Origin: Thalassobius sp. I31.1
GTDB taxonomy: Bacteria > Pseudomonadota > Alphaproteobacteria > Rhodobacterales > Rhodobacteraceae
Reading direction: 5' to 3'
DNA: 64,000 nt
Assembly (NCBI RefSeq): GCF_003031585.1
Contig: NZ_PWAA01000061.1
Location: forward strand, 124,001-188,000
The notes beneath the pieces were generated by a model. The model saw nothing but the letters and a program-made list of their open reading frames with translations. It made no database searches and was not told the origin of the DNA. Positions 36,580-45,719 of this stretch are shown here, piece after piece; within the stretch, counting starts at the first letter, position 1; each line of letters begins with the position of its first letter. The translations under genes were made by a program, and so were the position numbers.

Positions 36580-36620
36580 CCGGGGGCCAGCCCCCGGTCC
36601 CCCGGGATATTTGAAGAGAC
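36580..36620. repeat. Dispersed repeat, family B copy 3
   Basis: Palindrome CCGGGGGCCAGCCCCCGG followed by TCCCCCGGGATATTTGAAG. This matches, less exactly, the nnr copy (inverted orientation), which carries GGGGGCCAGCCCCC next to CCCCCGGAGTATTTG. It sits 10 bp past the hydrolase-OsmC stop. Confidence 0.6.
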
Positions 36621-36668
36621 AAAATTTGCGGTACTAATAAGACGCCCCTGGAAGAAAGCGGCTAAGAT

Positions 36669-37577
36669 TCAGCCTGGCATGGTGAACCGGGCAAGAACAG
36701 CGTAGTGATCTGAACCCAAAAGCGGACGGCGTCTGATTTCGGTGGCGTAATCCCCAGGCACCAACACATGATCAATTGGCAAAGAAATCCGCCCTTGCTT
36801 CATCGGAAAAGTATAAAGCAGATGACCGGCACGCTGCGTATCGGTCGCACTCTCAATATTGCGCACGACATGTGCCCAGGGCACCATATTGAAATCACCC
36901 GCAACAAGCACAGGCCCTTCAAGCGCCTCCAGTTGCGGCAGAAGCCGTTCCACCTGTGCCGCCTGACCATAAGGAAAAGGCCAGTGCAGATGCAGGGATA
37001 CAATCCAGAGCGGGCCGTAAGCGGTTTCAACCTGCAGGGCGACCATACCTTCGCCTTCAATGCAGATCGGCCCTATATCCGTGCGCGGTAGAGAGGATGC
37101 AATCGCAACACCGCCTATCCGTGCGAAATCGCAATAGGCTTGTGAAGGATGGCTCTCTGCCAGATCGGCGAGTAGTGATCTATTTTCTGCATCCACTTCC
37201 TGCAATGTGACGATATCTGCTCTCGAAGACAGAATATCCTGCTGCAGTGGCCCGGTATCCAGCATGCGAAAAGACATATTCTTCTGATAGACAATCAGAT
37301 CAAAGTTTGAAGCGGTGCCAATCTTCAACCCGTAAAACCAGATCCCGGCAGCGATCCATGCACCGGACAGCGCCAACAACAGCCACCAGACGCGTTTTCC
37401 CCGCCAGAAGATCGCGCCCGTCAGGGCAACAACCATCAACCCGAACGCAAAATGCCAACGGAGCACCGCCAGCGAATCCCCCAGGGGATGCAGCGCGCCC
37501 AGATAGCTGCCGGTCAGCAAAAGACCCAAGACGCAGGTCGGGAAAATCAGGAAATATCGCATGGCTCTGCCTGACAT
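36669..37577 (-). CDS. Membrane-anchored endonuclease/exonuclease/phosphatase family protein
   Basis: About 300 residues. Three N-terminal hydrophobic helices (through residue ~75) anchor a domain of the endonuclease/exonuclease/phosphatase fold (DIVTLQEVDAENRS; VSLHLHWPFPYGQ; LVAGDFNMVPWAHVV; LIDHVLVPGDY-like; GSDHYAVLARF). These contain the metal-binding Glu, Asp-Phe-Asn and Asp-His. The true start could be the ATG at 37562 or 37577; the frame opens further to 37694. The substrate may be nucleic acid, a lipid headgroup or a phosphate ester. Confidence 0.83.
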   Translation of the reverse strand: MSGRAMRYFLIFPTCVLGLLLTGSYLGALHPLGDSLAVLRWHFAFGLMVVALTGAIFWRGKRVWWLLLALSGAWIAAGIWFYGLKIGTASNFDLIVYQKNMSFRMLDTGPLQQDILSSRADIVTLQEVDAENRSLLADLAESHPSQAYCDFARIGGVAIASSLPRTDIGPICIEGEGMVALQVETAYGPLWIVSLHLHWPFPYGQAAQVERLLPQLEALEGPVLVAGDFNMVPWAHVVRNIESATDTQRAGHLLYTFPMKQGRISLPIDHVLVPGDYATEIRRRPLLGSDHYAVLARFTMPG

Positions 37578-37706
37578 ATGCCCGGTTATGAGGCAAGCCG
37601 TCGCGCCACGCCCCCGAATGGCGGCCATATACCGCGCAAGGCTTGCAAATTTCGCCCCACACCCTATGAGACTGGGAGCAACGCCAACCCGCATAAAGGC
37701 CTTGCC

Positions 37707-39011
37707 ATGATCCCCCGTTATTCCCGCCCCGAAATGGTTTCCATCTGGTCACCTGAATCCAAGTTCAAGATCTGGTATGAGATCGAGGCCCACGCCTGTG
37801 ATGCGATGGCTGATATCGGTGTGATCCCGCGCGAAAACGCGGATGCGGTCTGGAAAGCCAAAGACGTGGAATTTGACGTGGCGCGCATTGACGAAATCGA
37901 AGCTGTCACCAAACATGATGTCATCGCGTTCCTGACACATCTGGCCGAACATGTTGGTTCTGAAGAAGCGCGTTTTGTGCACCAGGGCATGACATCCTCC
38001 GACGTTCTCGATACTTGTTTGAACGTGCAGATGGTGCGCGCCGCTGACATCCTGCTGGGTGGCATAGATCGCGTTCTGGCCGCTCTGAAAACCCGCGCTA
38101 TGGAACATAAAGACACTGTGCGTGTTGGCCGGTCCCATGGGATCCACGCGGAACCAACCACAATGGGTCTGACATTTGCGCGTTTCTATGCGGAAATGGA
38201 TCGCAACAAGAACCGCCTGGAAAAAGCCCGCTGGGAAATTGCGACCGGCGCGATCTCTGGCGCTGTTGGCACATTCGCGAACGTCGACCCTGCGGTTGAA
38301 GAACATGTCTGTGAAAAACTGGGCCTGCGTCCGGAACCAATTTCAACCCAGGTGATCCCACGCGACCGCCACGCCATGTTCTTTGCGACACTGGGTGTGA
38401 TTGCATCTTCTATTGAGAACATCGCAGTTGAAATCCGTCACATGCAGCGTACCGAAGTGCTGGAAGGTGCGGAATTCTTCTCAATGGGCCAGAAGGGCTC
38501 ATCCGCGATGCCGCATAAGAAAAACCCGGTTCTGACCGAAAACCTGACCGGTCTTGCGCGTCTTGTGCGTATGGCTGTGATCCCGGCGATGGAAAACGTG
38601 GCGCTGTGGCATGAACGCGATATTTCGCATTCTTCCGTTGAACGCGCCATTGGCCCGGATGCGACCGTGACCCTCGATTTCGCCCTGCACCGTCTGGCGG
38701 GTGTTGTTGAAAAGATGCTGGTTTTCCCGGAAAACATGCTGGACAATATGAACAAATTCCCGGGTCTCGTGATGTCTCAGCGTGTGCTGCTGGCCCTCAC
38801 ACAAGCCGGTGTTTCCCGTGAAGACGCCTATTCCATGGTGCAGCGTAACGCGCTGAAAGTCTGGGAAGAACGCCTTGATTTCCGTGAACTGCTGCTGGGC
38901 GACGCCGAAGTTGTCAAAGCGCTGGGCGAAGATGGCATCAACGAGAAATTCGACATGGGCTATCACACCAAACATGTCGACACGATCTTCAAGCGTGTTT
39001 TCGGCGAATAA
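37707..39011 (+). CDS. purB: Adenylosuccinate lyase
   Basis: This 434-residue enzyme of purine synthesis splits SAICAR and adenylosuccinate. The lyase signature GSSAMPHKKNPVLTENLTG is at residues ~263-281. TSSDVLDTCLN and HIRVGRSHG-like RVGRSHGIHAEPTTMG are also typical. The ATG at 37707 is the start of the family-like N-terminus MIPRYSRPEMVSIWSPE. Confidence 0.98.
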   Translation: MIPRYSRPEMVSIWSPESKFKIWYEIEAHACDAMADIGVIPRENADAVWKAKDVEFDVARIDEIEAVTKHDVIAFLTHLAEHVGSEEARFVHQGMTSSDVLDTCLNVQMVRAADILLGGIDRVLAALKTRAMEHKDTVRVGRSHGIHAEPTTMGLTFARFYAEMDRNKNRLEKARWEIATGAISGAVGTFANVDPAVEEHVCEKLGLRPEPISTQVIPRDRHAMFFATLGVIASSIENIAVEIRHMQRTEVLEGAEFFSMGQKGSSAMPHKKNPVLTENLTGLARLVRMAVIPAMENVALWHERDISHSSVERAIGPDATVTLDFALHRLAGVVEKMLVFPENMLDNMNKFPGLVMSQRVLLALTQAGVSREDAYSMVQRNALKVWEERLDFRELLLGDAEVVKALGEDGINEKFDMGYHTKHVDTIFKRVFGE

Positions 39012-39086
39012 TCTGTAAGGTGTAAGGGGTCTCTTAACGCTTTCACGGCCATAGTCGGGGAAACCCGGTGGAAAGCCGGTAAAGCG

Positions 39087-40205
39087 ATGGAGAACCCCTT
39101 GCCCGACGGATTACCCGGCCTGCCCCTGCCCCTGCCCGCGATTGGCGGACAGGGCCATGACGGCGACAACCTGCCCGCTGTCCCCCAGCTGCCGCAAAGC
39201 CAGAAAGCCGCGATTCTGGTCCGTCTTCTGCTGAACGAAGACATAAAACTGCCCCTTCAGGATCTGCCGGAATCCTGTCAGATTCTTTTGACGGAACACA
39301 TGGCATCTATGCGCATCGTAAAGCGTGAAATTTCACGCGATGTCGCCAAAGAATTTCTGCGTGAACTTGTGACCATTGGCCTGACAAATTCCCGTGGGCT
39401 GGAAGGCGCATTGAGCGATCTTGAGGGCGTGATCAACGAAACCACCATTCAGAAAATGCGCCGTGAAATCGGCCTGAAAGCCATCTCTGATCCCTGGCTG
39501 CGGCTGGAACGGCTGGAAAACGAGAAACTGCGAAATATGCTGATGTGCGAAAGCACAGAAATTGCCGCTGTGGTTCTGTCAAAACTGTCTGTGTCCCGCG
39601 CCGCAGAACTTCTCAGTTCCCTGCCCGGCGACATTGCGCGCCGCATCACCTGGGCCATGTCCATGACCGGCACTGTCAGCCCGGATGCGATTGAACGCAT
39701 TGGCCTGTCACTGGCCAGTCAGCTTGATTCTCATGCGCCGATGGCCTTTGAAGAAGCGGCGGAAAACCGGGTTGGCGCGATCCTGAACCAGGCGAAAGCT
39801 GCTGTGCGCGATGATCTGCTGGAAAGCCTTGAAGACGAAGATCGCGAATTCGCCCGTGAAGTGCGCCGATCCATCTTTACCTTCGCCCATATTGCCACCC
39901 GTCTGGATCCGATGGATGTGACCAAAATTCTGCGCGATGTGGAAACCGGGGCGCAGATTGATGCTTTTGCCTTCGCAACCGCAGACCCGGAAAGCGACAA
40001 TGCAAAAACTGTTGAATTTATGCTTACGCAAATGTCTTCGCGCCTGGCTGACAGTCTGCGCGAAGACGTGGAAGCCCGCGGTGAGGTAAAGGAAGAAATC
40101 GGCGAAGCAGCCATGGGTAAAATCGTGTCCGAATTGCGCCGCCTCGCGGACGCGGACGAGATCGTGTTGCTTGAAATCGAAGAAGAGGAAACCGAAAAAG
40201 CCTGA
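39087..40205 (+). CDS. FliG-like flagellar motor switch family protein
   Basis: This 372-residue protein matches FliG along its length: QKAAILVRLLL, a middle domain (AAVVLSKLSVSRAAELLSSLP), VGAILNQAK, and a C-terminal torque-domain-like part (LDPMDVTKILRDVETG; MSSRLADSLREDVEARG; IVSELRRLADADEIVL). The EHPQ motif of true FliG reads ESTE here, and the C-terminal charged residues differ. It is not next to other flagellar genes. It may be a divergent or second FliG. Confidence 0.72.
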   Translation: MENPLPDGLPGLPLPLPAIGGQGHDGDNLPAVPQLPQSQKAAILVRLLLNEDIKLPLQDLPESCQILLTEHMASMRIVKREISRDVAKEFLRELVTIGLTNSRGLEGALSDLEGVINETTIQKMRREIGLKAISDPWLRLERLENEKLRNMLMCESTEIAAVVLSKLSVSRAAELLSSLPGDIARRITWAMSMTGTVSPDAIERIGLSLASQLDSHAPMAFEEAAENRVGAILNQAKAAVRDDLLESLEDEDREFAREVRRSIFTFAHIATRLDPMDVTKILRDVETGAQIDAFAFATADPESDNAKTVEFMLTQMSSRLADSLREDVEARGEVKEEIGEAAMGKIVSELRRLADADEIVLLEIEEEETEKA

Positions 40206-40309
40206 TCCCACAATTCCCTGCTGAAACACCCGGTTTCATTCTCAGGACTTGCGGGCTGCGGCCCTCTGACGTATTCCGGCAGAAACAAACCGGAGCGCAG
40301 ATCGCCCTT

Positions 40310-41230
40310 ATGGCTTTTCAACGTAGAGATATCCCGGATTTCGCGGTTAACATTCTGGCCCGTGGTACCCTGGGCCTTATGGGGCTTTTGCCTTACCGCG
40401 CCCGCGTCGCGCTTTTTGGCCGGATTTTTGAACATATCGTGGCCCCGCTTGCCGGCTGGCGCAAACGGGTACGGGATAATCTTGCCTATGTTATGCCGGA
40501 CCTGCCCCCGGCTGAGGTCAAACGCCTTGAACGCAAAGTTGCCAATAACGCCGGGCGCAGCCTGATCGAAATCTATTCCGGCGAAGAATTCAAACGTCAC
40601 GCGGCGACTATGCCCATCACGGGCCCAGGCCTTGAAGCCATGAAAACAGCCCAGGCAGAAGGCCGCCCTGTGGTTCTTGTGACCGGGCATTTTGGCAATT
40701 ACGACGCCCCGCGCGCGGCCCTGATTGAACAGGGACTGAATATTGGCGCGCTTTACCGCCCTATGCGCAACCGTTTCTTCAACGCACATTACACAAAATC
40801 CATCGCCGCGATCGGCAGCCCGGTTTTCCCAAGTTCACGCAAAGGTCAGGTGGAAATGATGCGCTTTCTGCGTGGCGGTGGTGTCCTTGGTTTCTTTATC
40901 GACAACCATGTTGGCCGGGGTATCGAAATGGACTTCTTCGGCAAAAGCGCGATGACAAGCCTATCGGCTGCTCAAATGGCCCTGAAATATGATGCGCTGC
41001 TGTTACCCGTCTGGGGCATTCGCGGCGACGACGGTTTCAGCTTTGAAATCCGTACAGGCGCTCCGGTGCAGCACACCGACGCTGAAAGCATGATTGCGGA
41101 ATTAACGTCGCAACTTGAAGACATCACGCGCGACCATATGGAACAATGGTTCTGGATACATCGCCGCTGGAAGCCGGAAGTGATCGAATATCATCAACGC
41201 AAACGTGCAGCTGCAAAGACAGCCCCGTGA
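40310..41230 (+). CDS. Lipid A biosynthesis-type lysophospholipid acyltransferase
   Basis: This 306-residue LpxL/HtrB-family acyltransferase works at the inner membrane and adds an acyl chain to lipid A or a similar lipid. The catalytic motif HFGNYD is in VVLVTGHFGNYDAPRAAL, and further signatures are GALYRPMRNRFFN and FIDNHVGRGIEMDFFG. Its end overlaps the convergent DUF1223 gene by 37 bp. Confidence 0.9.
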   Translation: MAFQRRDIPDFAVNILARGTLGLMGLLPYRARVALFGRIFEHIVAPLAGWRKRVRDNLAYVMPDLPPAEVKRLERKVANNAGRSLIEIYSGEEFKRHAATMPITGPGLEAMKTAQAEGRPVVLVTGHFGNYDAPRAALIEQGLNIGALYRPMRNRFFNAHYTKSIAAIGSPVFPSSRKGQVEMMRFLRGGGVLGFFIDNHVGRGIEMDFFGKSAMTSLSAAQMALKYDALLLPVWGIRGDDGFSFEIRTGAPVQHTDAESMIAELTSQLEDITRDHMEQWFWIHRRWKPEVIEYHQRKRAAAKTAP

Positions 41231-41910
41231 TCTTCCTGCTGAATCAGCACCACAATCGGCAAATCACCTGTCACGTCTGTTTCCAGAGCAAGATCAGAGG
41301 CAGCGTCCCATCGGCCCACCGCTTCAAACCCTGTAACAACTGAACTATACGGCATTGTTTTTCCCGCATTTTCACCACGGCGAATTTCGACACGCTCTTC
41401 AGCACTGTACCGTATTAGCTGAACCAGAAATTCGCCTTCCGATGGATCATAGCTGATATTCTGCGCAGAAATGTGCAGCACGTCCCCGTCGCGTTCGATA
41501 TCCATATTCACGCGCGCCGCCCGGGCCTGATGGGTCTGAAGTGCGCGTTCCAGTTCAGCGGGGTCACTGCCAACAACAGAGGTTTCCCCATTCAGGATCA
41601 TCTGTGGCGTATAAATCATGCGTCTGTCTGACGCCCGGGCATAGGCGCGTTGGCGTGCAGTATATTCCGGACGGGCGAATGTATCGGCCCAACCGATGTA
41701 GTCCCAGTAATCCACATGAAGCGCCAGCGTGATCACATCGTCGCGGCTGGCATGATCCAGCAACAGTGCATCCGCCGGTGGACATGAACTACATCCCTGT
41801 GAGGTAAAAAGTTCAATGACAAGTGGCCCGCTCTCTTGTGCGCCTGCCGGAGCTGCCAGAGAAAACAAGACTGCTACAGTGTTGAGAATTTTTCTGATCA
41901 TTCTTTCCAT
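41194..41910 (-). CDS. DUF1223 thioredoxin-like exported protein
   Basis: This 238-residue protein has a signal peptide (ILNTVAVLFSLAAPAGAQ) and a thioredoxin-like core with redox motif SQGCSSCPPADALL. LALHVDYWDYIGWADTFA and YTPQMILNGET are characteristic of DUF1223. It may act as a periplasmic thiol oxidoreductase. The ATG at 41910 was chosen over 41901 and over the longer open frame. Confidence 0.88.
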   Translation of the reverse strand: MERMIRKILNTVAVLFSLAAPAGAQESGPLVIELFTSQGCSSCPPADALLLDHASRDDVITLALHVDYWDYIGWADTFARPEYTARQRAYARASDRRMIYTPQMILNGETSVVGSDPAELERALQTHQARAARVNMDIERDGDVLHISAQNISYDPSEGEFLVQLIRYSAEERVEIRRGENAGKTMPYSSVVTGFEAVGRWDAASDLALETDVTGDLPIVVLIQQEDHGAVFAAARLR

Positions 41911-42018
41911 ACCTTTATCCGGCTTTTGGTGTAGCTCAGAGCGGATACGAAGGCCAATCAAGGTTTTGCGAGGACGCAGCGTCCCGAAGGTTTTCACGAG
42001 AGCCTGACTGGCAGCCAT

Positions 42019-42250
42019 TCAGGAATCGCTTTGCAGCACCTGACCTTTCCGCCATGCCCCCTTACCTGAAAAATGCCTGGAAACCGCCACATTTTGTATT
42101 TCCGTCAGGTAAATTTCTTATTTATGTCGTAATTTGAAAATGAATTAATTGCGAAATGCGAATAAGTGAAAGTATATTCCGATTCAGCCTATTTTTTTCT
42201 GGATTCAAAACCCGCGCCAGGCAAATATTAACCTGTGTAAGAATAGTAGT
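42019..42250. other. AT-rich intergenic region with a candidate promoter
   Basis: The start of a ~460-bp gap before ccmG. TTGCGA (42149-42154) and TATATT (42173-42178) with an 18-bp spacer could be a plus-strand promoter. I see no gene between 42019 and 42250. Confidence 0.4.
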
Positions 42251-42370
42251 ATGTTTATGATTGATCTGAGTTCACCAAAAGGTCTGGTTCGCCGGACTTC
42301 TCTTCCACTCCCCCTGCTTGAGACAGGACTTCTGCTACTTTTGATTGTGTCGCCACTCATCCTCGGTTGA
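42251..42370 (+). CDS. Possible 39-residue membrane peptide
   Basis: The frame reads MFMIDLSSPKGLVRRTSLPL followed by a hydrophobic end (LLLLLIVSPLILG). There is no family match and no clear ribosome site. What supports a transcript here is a plausible promoter at 42149-42178 and a strong terminator at 42426-42466 pointing the same way. It could be a small membrane protein or only a small RNA. Confidence 0.3.
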   Translation: MFMIDLSSPKGLVRRTSLPLPLLETGLLLLLIVSPLILG

Positions 42371-42425
42371 CACATCCCCTGAATGCGCTTGCGCAAACAG
42401 GTCAGAATTGCGGAAAACAACACTT

Positions 42426-42466
42426 TGTGCAGTGGGTACCTCACAACCCACTGCACATTTTATTTT
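42426..42466 (+). terminator. Strong terminator on the plus strand
   Basis: A perfect 12-bp stem (42426-42437 with 42446-42457, 8-nt loop) followed by TTTTATTTT. The nearest recognised plus-strand gene ends 1.2 kb upstream, so it implies a short transcript in this gap. It may also end the ccm operon coming from the other side, though the T-run on that strand is poor. Confidence 0.75.
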
Positions 42467-42475
42467 CAGTGCAGT

Positions 42476-43006
42476 TTATTCGGTGCCTGCAGCCGCTGCC
42501 AGCGCAGGGCGGATCACCCCTTCCAGGGTCCGCTGGGTAATTGGCCCGGCAAAGCGCAGGACAATGCGCCCTTCCCCATCCAGAATGTAGGTTTCCGGCA
42601 CACCGGCCACGCCCCATTCAATCGCCGTCCGCGCAGAAGGATCCGCACCAATAGCTTCATATGGGTTGCCAAGTTCATTCAGGAACCCGACAGCATTCTC
42701 GGGATTGTCTTTGTAGTTAATCCCGTAGATCGGAAAACCTTCCTGGCGCAGCAGTTCAAGGTTCGGATGTTCCGCCCGACAAGGCGCACACCAGCTGGCC
42801 CAGAAGTTCACAAGTTTCACGCTGCCGCTGGTCAGAACTGCGTGATCAATCTGTGGCAAGTCTGCCAGCGGTTCCACAAACAGATCTGGTGCGACAGATC
42901 CCTGCCGCCCTTCAAAGCCTTTCTCACCACCAAGGCCCAGAAAGGCAAACACCAGAAAGCCGCCAAAAATCGCTGGCGGCAGCGCCATAACCGGGTTGAA
43001 TTTCAT
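42476..43006 (-). CDS. ccmG: Cytochrome c biogenesis thiol:disulfide interchange protein
   Basis: This 176-residue DsbE/CcmG protein is a membrane-anchored thioredoxin that reduces apocytochrome c. An N-terminal anchor (residues ~6-25) precedes VNFWASWCAPCRAEHP, with the WCAPC active site, and GVAGVPETYILDG. Its start overlaps the ccmD stop by 4 bp. It is the last gene of ccmABCDG here. Confidence 0.95.
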   Translation of the reverse strand: MKFNPVMALPPAIFGGFLVFAFLGLGGEKGFEGRQGSVAPDLFVEPLADLPQIDHAVLTSGSVKLVNFWASWCAPCRAEHPNLELLRQEGFPIYGINYKDNPENAVGFLNELGNPYEAIGADPSARTAIEWGVAGVPETYILDGEGRIVLRFAGPITQRTLEGVIRPALAAAAGTE

Positions 43007-43155
43007 GACTGATCCCGTCTTGCTTCGATTTCACGTAAGGCACGTGTCACACGTTTTGCCCGCCAGATGCTGGCACCCACAAGGGCCAGGATCAATGCAA
43101 TGCTGACACCATAGGCCAGCAGAACCTCAAAGGCGTAATCACCAAGTTCAGGCAT
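43003..43155 (-). CDS. ccmD: Heme exporter protein D
   Basis: This 50-residue protein has one membrane helix (AFEVLLAYGVSIALILALVG) and a basic tail (WRAKRVTRALREIE), as in CcmD, which helps release holo-CcmE from CcmABC. I used the ATG at 43155; sequence upstream is not CcmD-like. It sits one base after the ccmC stop. Confidence 0.9.
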   Translation of the reverse strand: MPELGDYAFEVLLAYGVSIALILALVGASIWRAKRVTRALREIEARRDQS

Positions 43156-43156
43156 C

Positions 43157-43906
43157 TCAGCCAATCCTTTCGCGGGCCAGAAGGGCGGATGTGCGGCGCA
43201 CACGGATTTCTGTACGGGTGCGCAGCAGAACCAGCGCGACAAACAGCAGGAAGAACCCCAGAATGCTTAACGCCAGCGGGTAAAAATAAACATTACTGAC
43301 TTTCTCAGCGGTATCCGCGCCTGTCACCGCATTCACACGCCCGATGGACGCGCCCTGATGCAGCCCCTGGTTCCAGAAATTCACCGCATAGCGCGACAGA
43401 ATGGCAAAGACCGTGCCCACAAGGCAGAGAACCGATGTCAGATCAGCTGCCGTATCCGGGTTCTCAACGGCTTCCCACAGGGCCATATAGCCAAGGTAGA
43501 ACAGCGCCAGAATCAGGAAAGACGTCAGGCGCGGATCCCAGGCCCACCAGGTGCCCCACATGGGTTGCCCCCAGACCGCACCGGTGATCAGCGCGACCAG
43601 CGTCATGACAAATCCGATGGGCGCGGCAGCACGGGCAGCAAGGGCCGACACGTGATGGCGGCGGATCACCCAGATCAGAGAGGCCACAAGCATCATAAAC
43701 CATGCGTTAATCGCCAGCATCGCAGCGGGCACATGGATAAAGATGATCTTAACGGTAGAACCTTGTTTGAAGTCTTCTGGCGTCAGGAAGAACCCCCAGA
43801 ACAAGGCGGCCGTGATGCTAACGCCCGCCAGCACCGACACCCACGGCAAGACAGCGCCCGACAGGCGCATGAATTTGACCGGATTTGCATATTCCCAAAG
43901 TGACAT
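43157..43906 (-). CDS. ccmC: Heme exporter protein C
   Basis: This 249-residue six-helix membrane protein handles heme for CcmE. The tryptophan-rich motif TGAVWGQPMWGTWWAWDPRLTS is split across residues ~125-145, and heme-ligand histidines are in FIHVPAAM and nearby. It follows ccmB on the same strand. Confidence 0.96.
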   Translation of the reverse strand: MSLWEYANPVKFMRLSGAVLPWVSVLAGVSITAALFWGFFLTPEDFKQGSTVKIIFIHVPAAMLAINAWFMMLVASLIWVIRRHHVSALAARAAAPIGFVMTLVALITGAVWGQPMWGTWWAWDPRLTSFLILALFYLGYMALWEAVENPDTAADLTSVLCLVGTVFAILSRYAVNFWNQGLHQGASIGRVNAVTGADTAEKVSNVYFYPLALSILGFFLLFVALVLLRTRTEIRVRRTSALLARERIG

Positions 43907-43950
43907 GGCGGTTAGCTAACTTTCTTTGTCGTGCGCTTCAAGGGGGCGCA

Positions 43951-44607
43951 TCAGCGCAGGTTCGCCCTCAGCGCCGCAGCGCCTGCCATGGGCAGAAAGG
44001 CAAGCGACGCAAGGGTGATAACGGTCAGTAGGATGAAGGGCGTGGTCGGATCTTTGACATTCATCAAAGCGCTGGCACATTCCGCACCGAACACAAGGCT
44101 GGGCACATAAAGCGGCAGTACCAACAGGGACAGCAAAAGCCCACCCCGCCGTACACCCACGGTCAGGGCTGCGCCAAATGCGCCGATAACCGACAGGGAA
44201 AGCGTGCCGGGCAGCAGCGATGCCATCAGCCAAAAATAGCCCTCCGCCGGCAGGTTCAGAAGCACCCCCAGCAAGGGTGACACAAGGGTAAGCGGCAGGC
44301 CTGTCACCAGCCAATGCGCGATGGATTTCACCAGCACCACACCAGACAAAGGCAATGGCGCACATAACAACGCATCCAGCGTGCCATCTTCAAAATCCAG
44401 CGCAAAGATCCGGTCCAGCGTCAGCAGGCAGGCCAACAGCGCCCCAACCCAAAGCACCCCCGGCGCAATCCGCGCCAGCAGCTGGGTTTCCGGGCCCACG
44501 CCAAGCGGCACGAGGATCACAACCATCAGGAAAAACGCAAGGCCCAGCCCGGCCCCGCCCCCTGCCCGCGTGGCAATGCGCAGATCACGGATGAGAAGTG
44601 CCATCAT
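43951..44607 (-). CDS. ccmB: Heme exporter protein B
   Basis: This 218-residue protein with six predicted helices is the membrane part of the CcmAB heme-handling ABC system. Typical stretches are RGGGAGLGLAFFLMVV-like and FEDGTLDALLCAPLPLSGV. Its start overlaps the ccmA stop by 4 bp, so the two are coupled. Confidence 0.95.
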   Translation of the reverse strand: MMALLIRDLRIATRAGGGAGLGLAFFLMVVILVPLGVGPETQLLARIAPGVLWVGALLACLLTLDRIFALDFEDGTLDALLCAPLPLSGVVLVKSIAHWLVTGLPLTLVSPLLGVLLNLPAEGYFWLMASLLPGTLSLSVIGAFGAALTVGVRRGGLLLSLLVLPLYVPSLVFGAECASALMNVKDPTTPFILLTVITLASLAFLPMAGAAALRANLR

Positions 44608-45311
44608 AACGCGCCCTCCTCCAGAAATGCTTCGTCGCCCGCAGCGTCTTCTGCCTCCGGCGGAGTATCATTCAGGTCACGTCGGGTGGAATAAGGTTGC
44701 AGATCCAGGGTCGCCGCCTCAACGCCCGGGTCAATATGGGTGGCGATCAGGGCCGATCCGCCCGCCGCACAATGGGCACGCACCGCATCGGCAAACAGGG
44801 TTACGCTGTCCGCATCCAGCGACACGGTCGGTTCATCCAGCGCCCAGATTTCAGCCCCTGTCACCAAAAGCCGCGCAAGCCCAAGGCGGCGTTTCTGCCC
44901 GGCAGACAGGCTTTGCGCCGGACGGGTGATCAGGTCACCCAGATAAAAGCTCTCAACCGCCTGATCGACCATCAAAGCAATCTGTGCGCGTCCCACAGCC
45001 CCATGCACAGAGGCCCAGAACCGCAGGTTTTCCTGCACGCTTAACGTCGCCTTAATCGCATCCGCATGCCCGGCCCAGGCCACAGACCCTTTCACCGTCA
45101 CAGTGCCGCGCAAAGGTGGCTGCAACCCGGCGATAGTACGCAAAAGCGTGGTCTTGCCGACACCATTCGGCCCGCGCAGAAGCACGGCCACGCCAGGGGA
45201 CAGCTTAAAACTGACGCCACGCAGCACAGGCACACCGCCGCGCGTGCAGGTCAGGTTTTCAACCTTCAGCCCGCCTTTTGGCAATTCTTCTGATGTTTCT
45301 GTTCCGCTCAT
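44604..45311 (-). CDS. ccmA: Heme exporter ATP-binding protein
   Basis: This 235-residue ABC ATPase energises release of holo-CcmE. Walker A is GPNGVGKTTLLRTI, the signature is QSLSAGQKRRLGLARLL, and Walker B is ALDEPTVSLD. I used the ATG at 45311. It is the first gene of the ccm operon in this orientation. Confidence 0.95.
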   Translation of the reverse strand: MSGTETSEELPKGGLKVENLTCTRGGVPVLRGVSFKLSPGVAVLLRGPNGVGKTTLLRTIAGLQPPLRGTVTVKGSVAWAGHADAIKATLSVQENLRFWASVHGAVGRAQIALMVDQAVESFYLGDLITRPAQSLSAGQKRRLGLARLLVTGAEIWALDEPTVSLDADSVTLFADAVRAHCAAGGSALIATHIDPGVEAATLDLQPYSTRRDLNDTPPEAEDAAGDEAFLEEGAL

Positions 45312-45359
45312 ATCGCGCCTGTCTGTTCTCACACCCGCTTTATCACATGCGCCCGGTTA

Positions 45360-45716
45360 TCAAACCGTCAGCATTGCCGCAGCCACCCGGCGGCCTTCAG
45401 ACAGCAGAATGTTATAGGTACGCGCGGCAGACGGCGATGACATAGGTTCCACGCCCAGGCCCGCAGCCTCTAACGCCTCACGAAAGGCGCGCGGCGGATG
45501 GGCCACATCTTCACCGGTGCCACAAAACACCACATCCACGTGATCTTTCAGCGCCGCAATCAGCGTCTCTGTATCGTCAAACCCACCCCAGGCGGTGATC
45601 CCGGTGGGTGAAATAATCACATGGCCTTCAAACACTTCGCCGCCAATGCGGAAGAACCCCGGCCCGTATCCATCCACGGGTTTCGCGTCAGTATAGCTGA
45701 TCTCATTCAGGCGCAT
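45360..45716 (-). CDS. Mth938-like (DUF498) protein
   Basis: This 118-residue protein has GYGPGFFRIGGEVFEGHVIISPTG, DVVFCGTGEDVAHPPRAFREAL and TYNILLSEGRRVAAAML, typical of Mth938/DUF498 small proteins. Their role is not firmly known; they often lie near secDF in alphaproteobacteria. It is 3 bp from the TauE-like gene. Confidence 0.88.
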   Translation of the reverse strand: MRLNEISYTDAKPVDGYGPGFFRIGGEVFEGHVIISPTGITAWGGFDDTETLIAALKDHVDVVFCGTGEDVAHPPRAFREALEAAGLGVEPMSSPSAARTYNILLSEGRRVAAAMLTV

Positions 45717-45719
45717 GTT

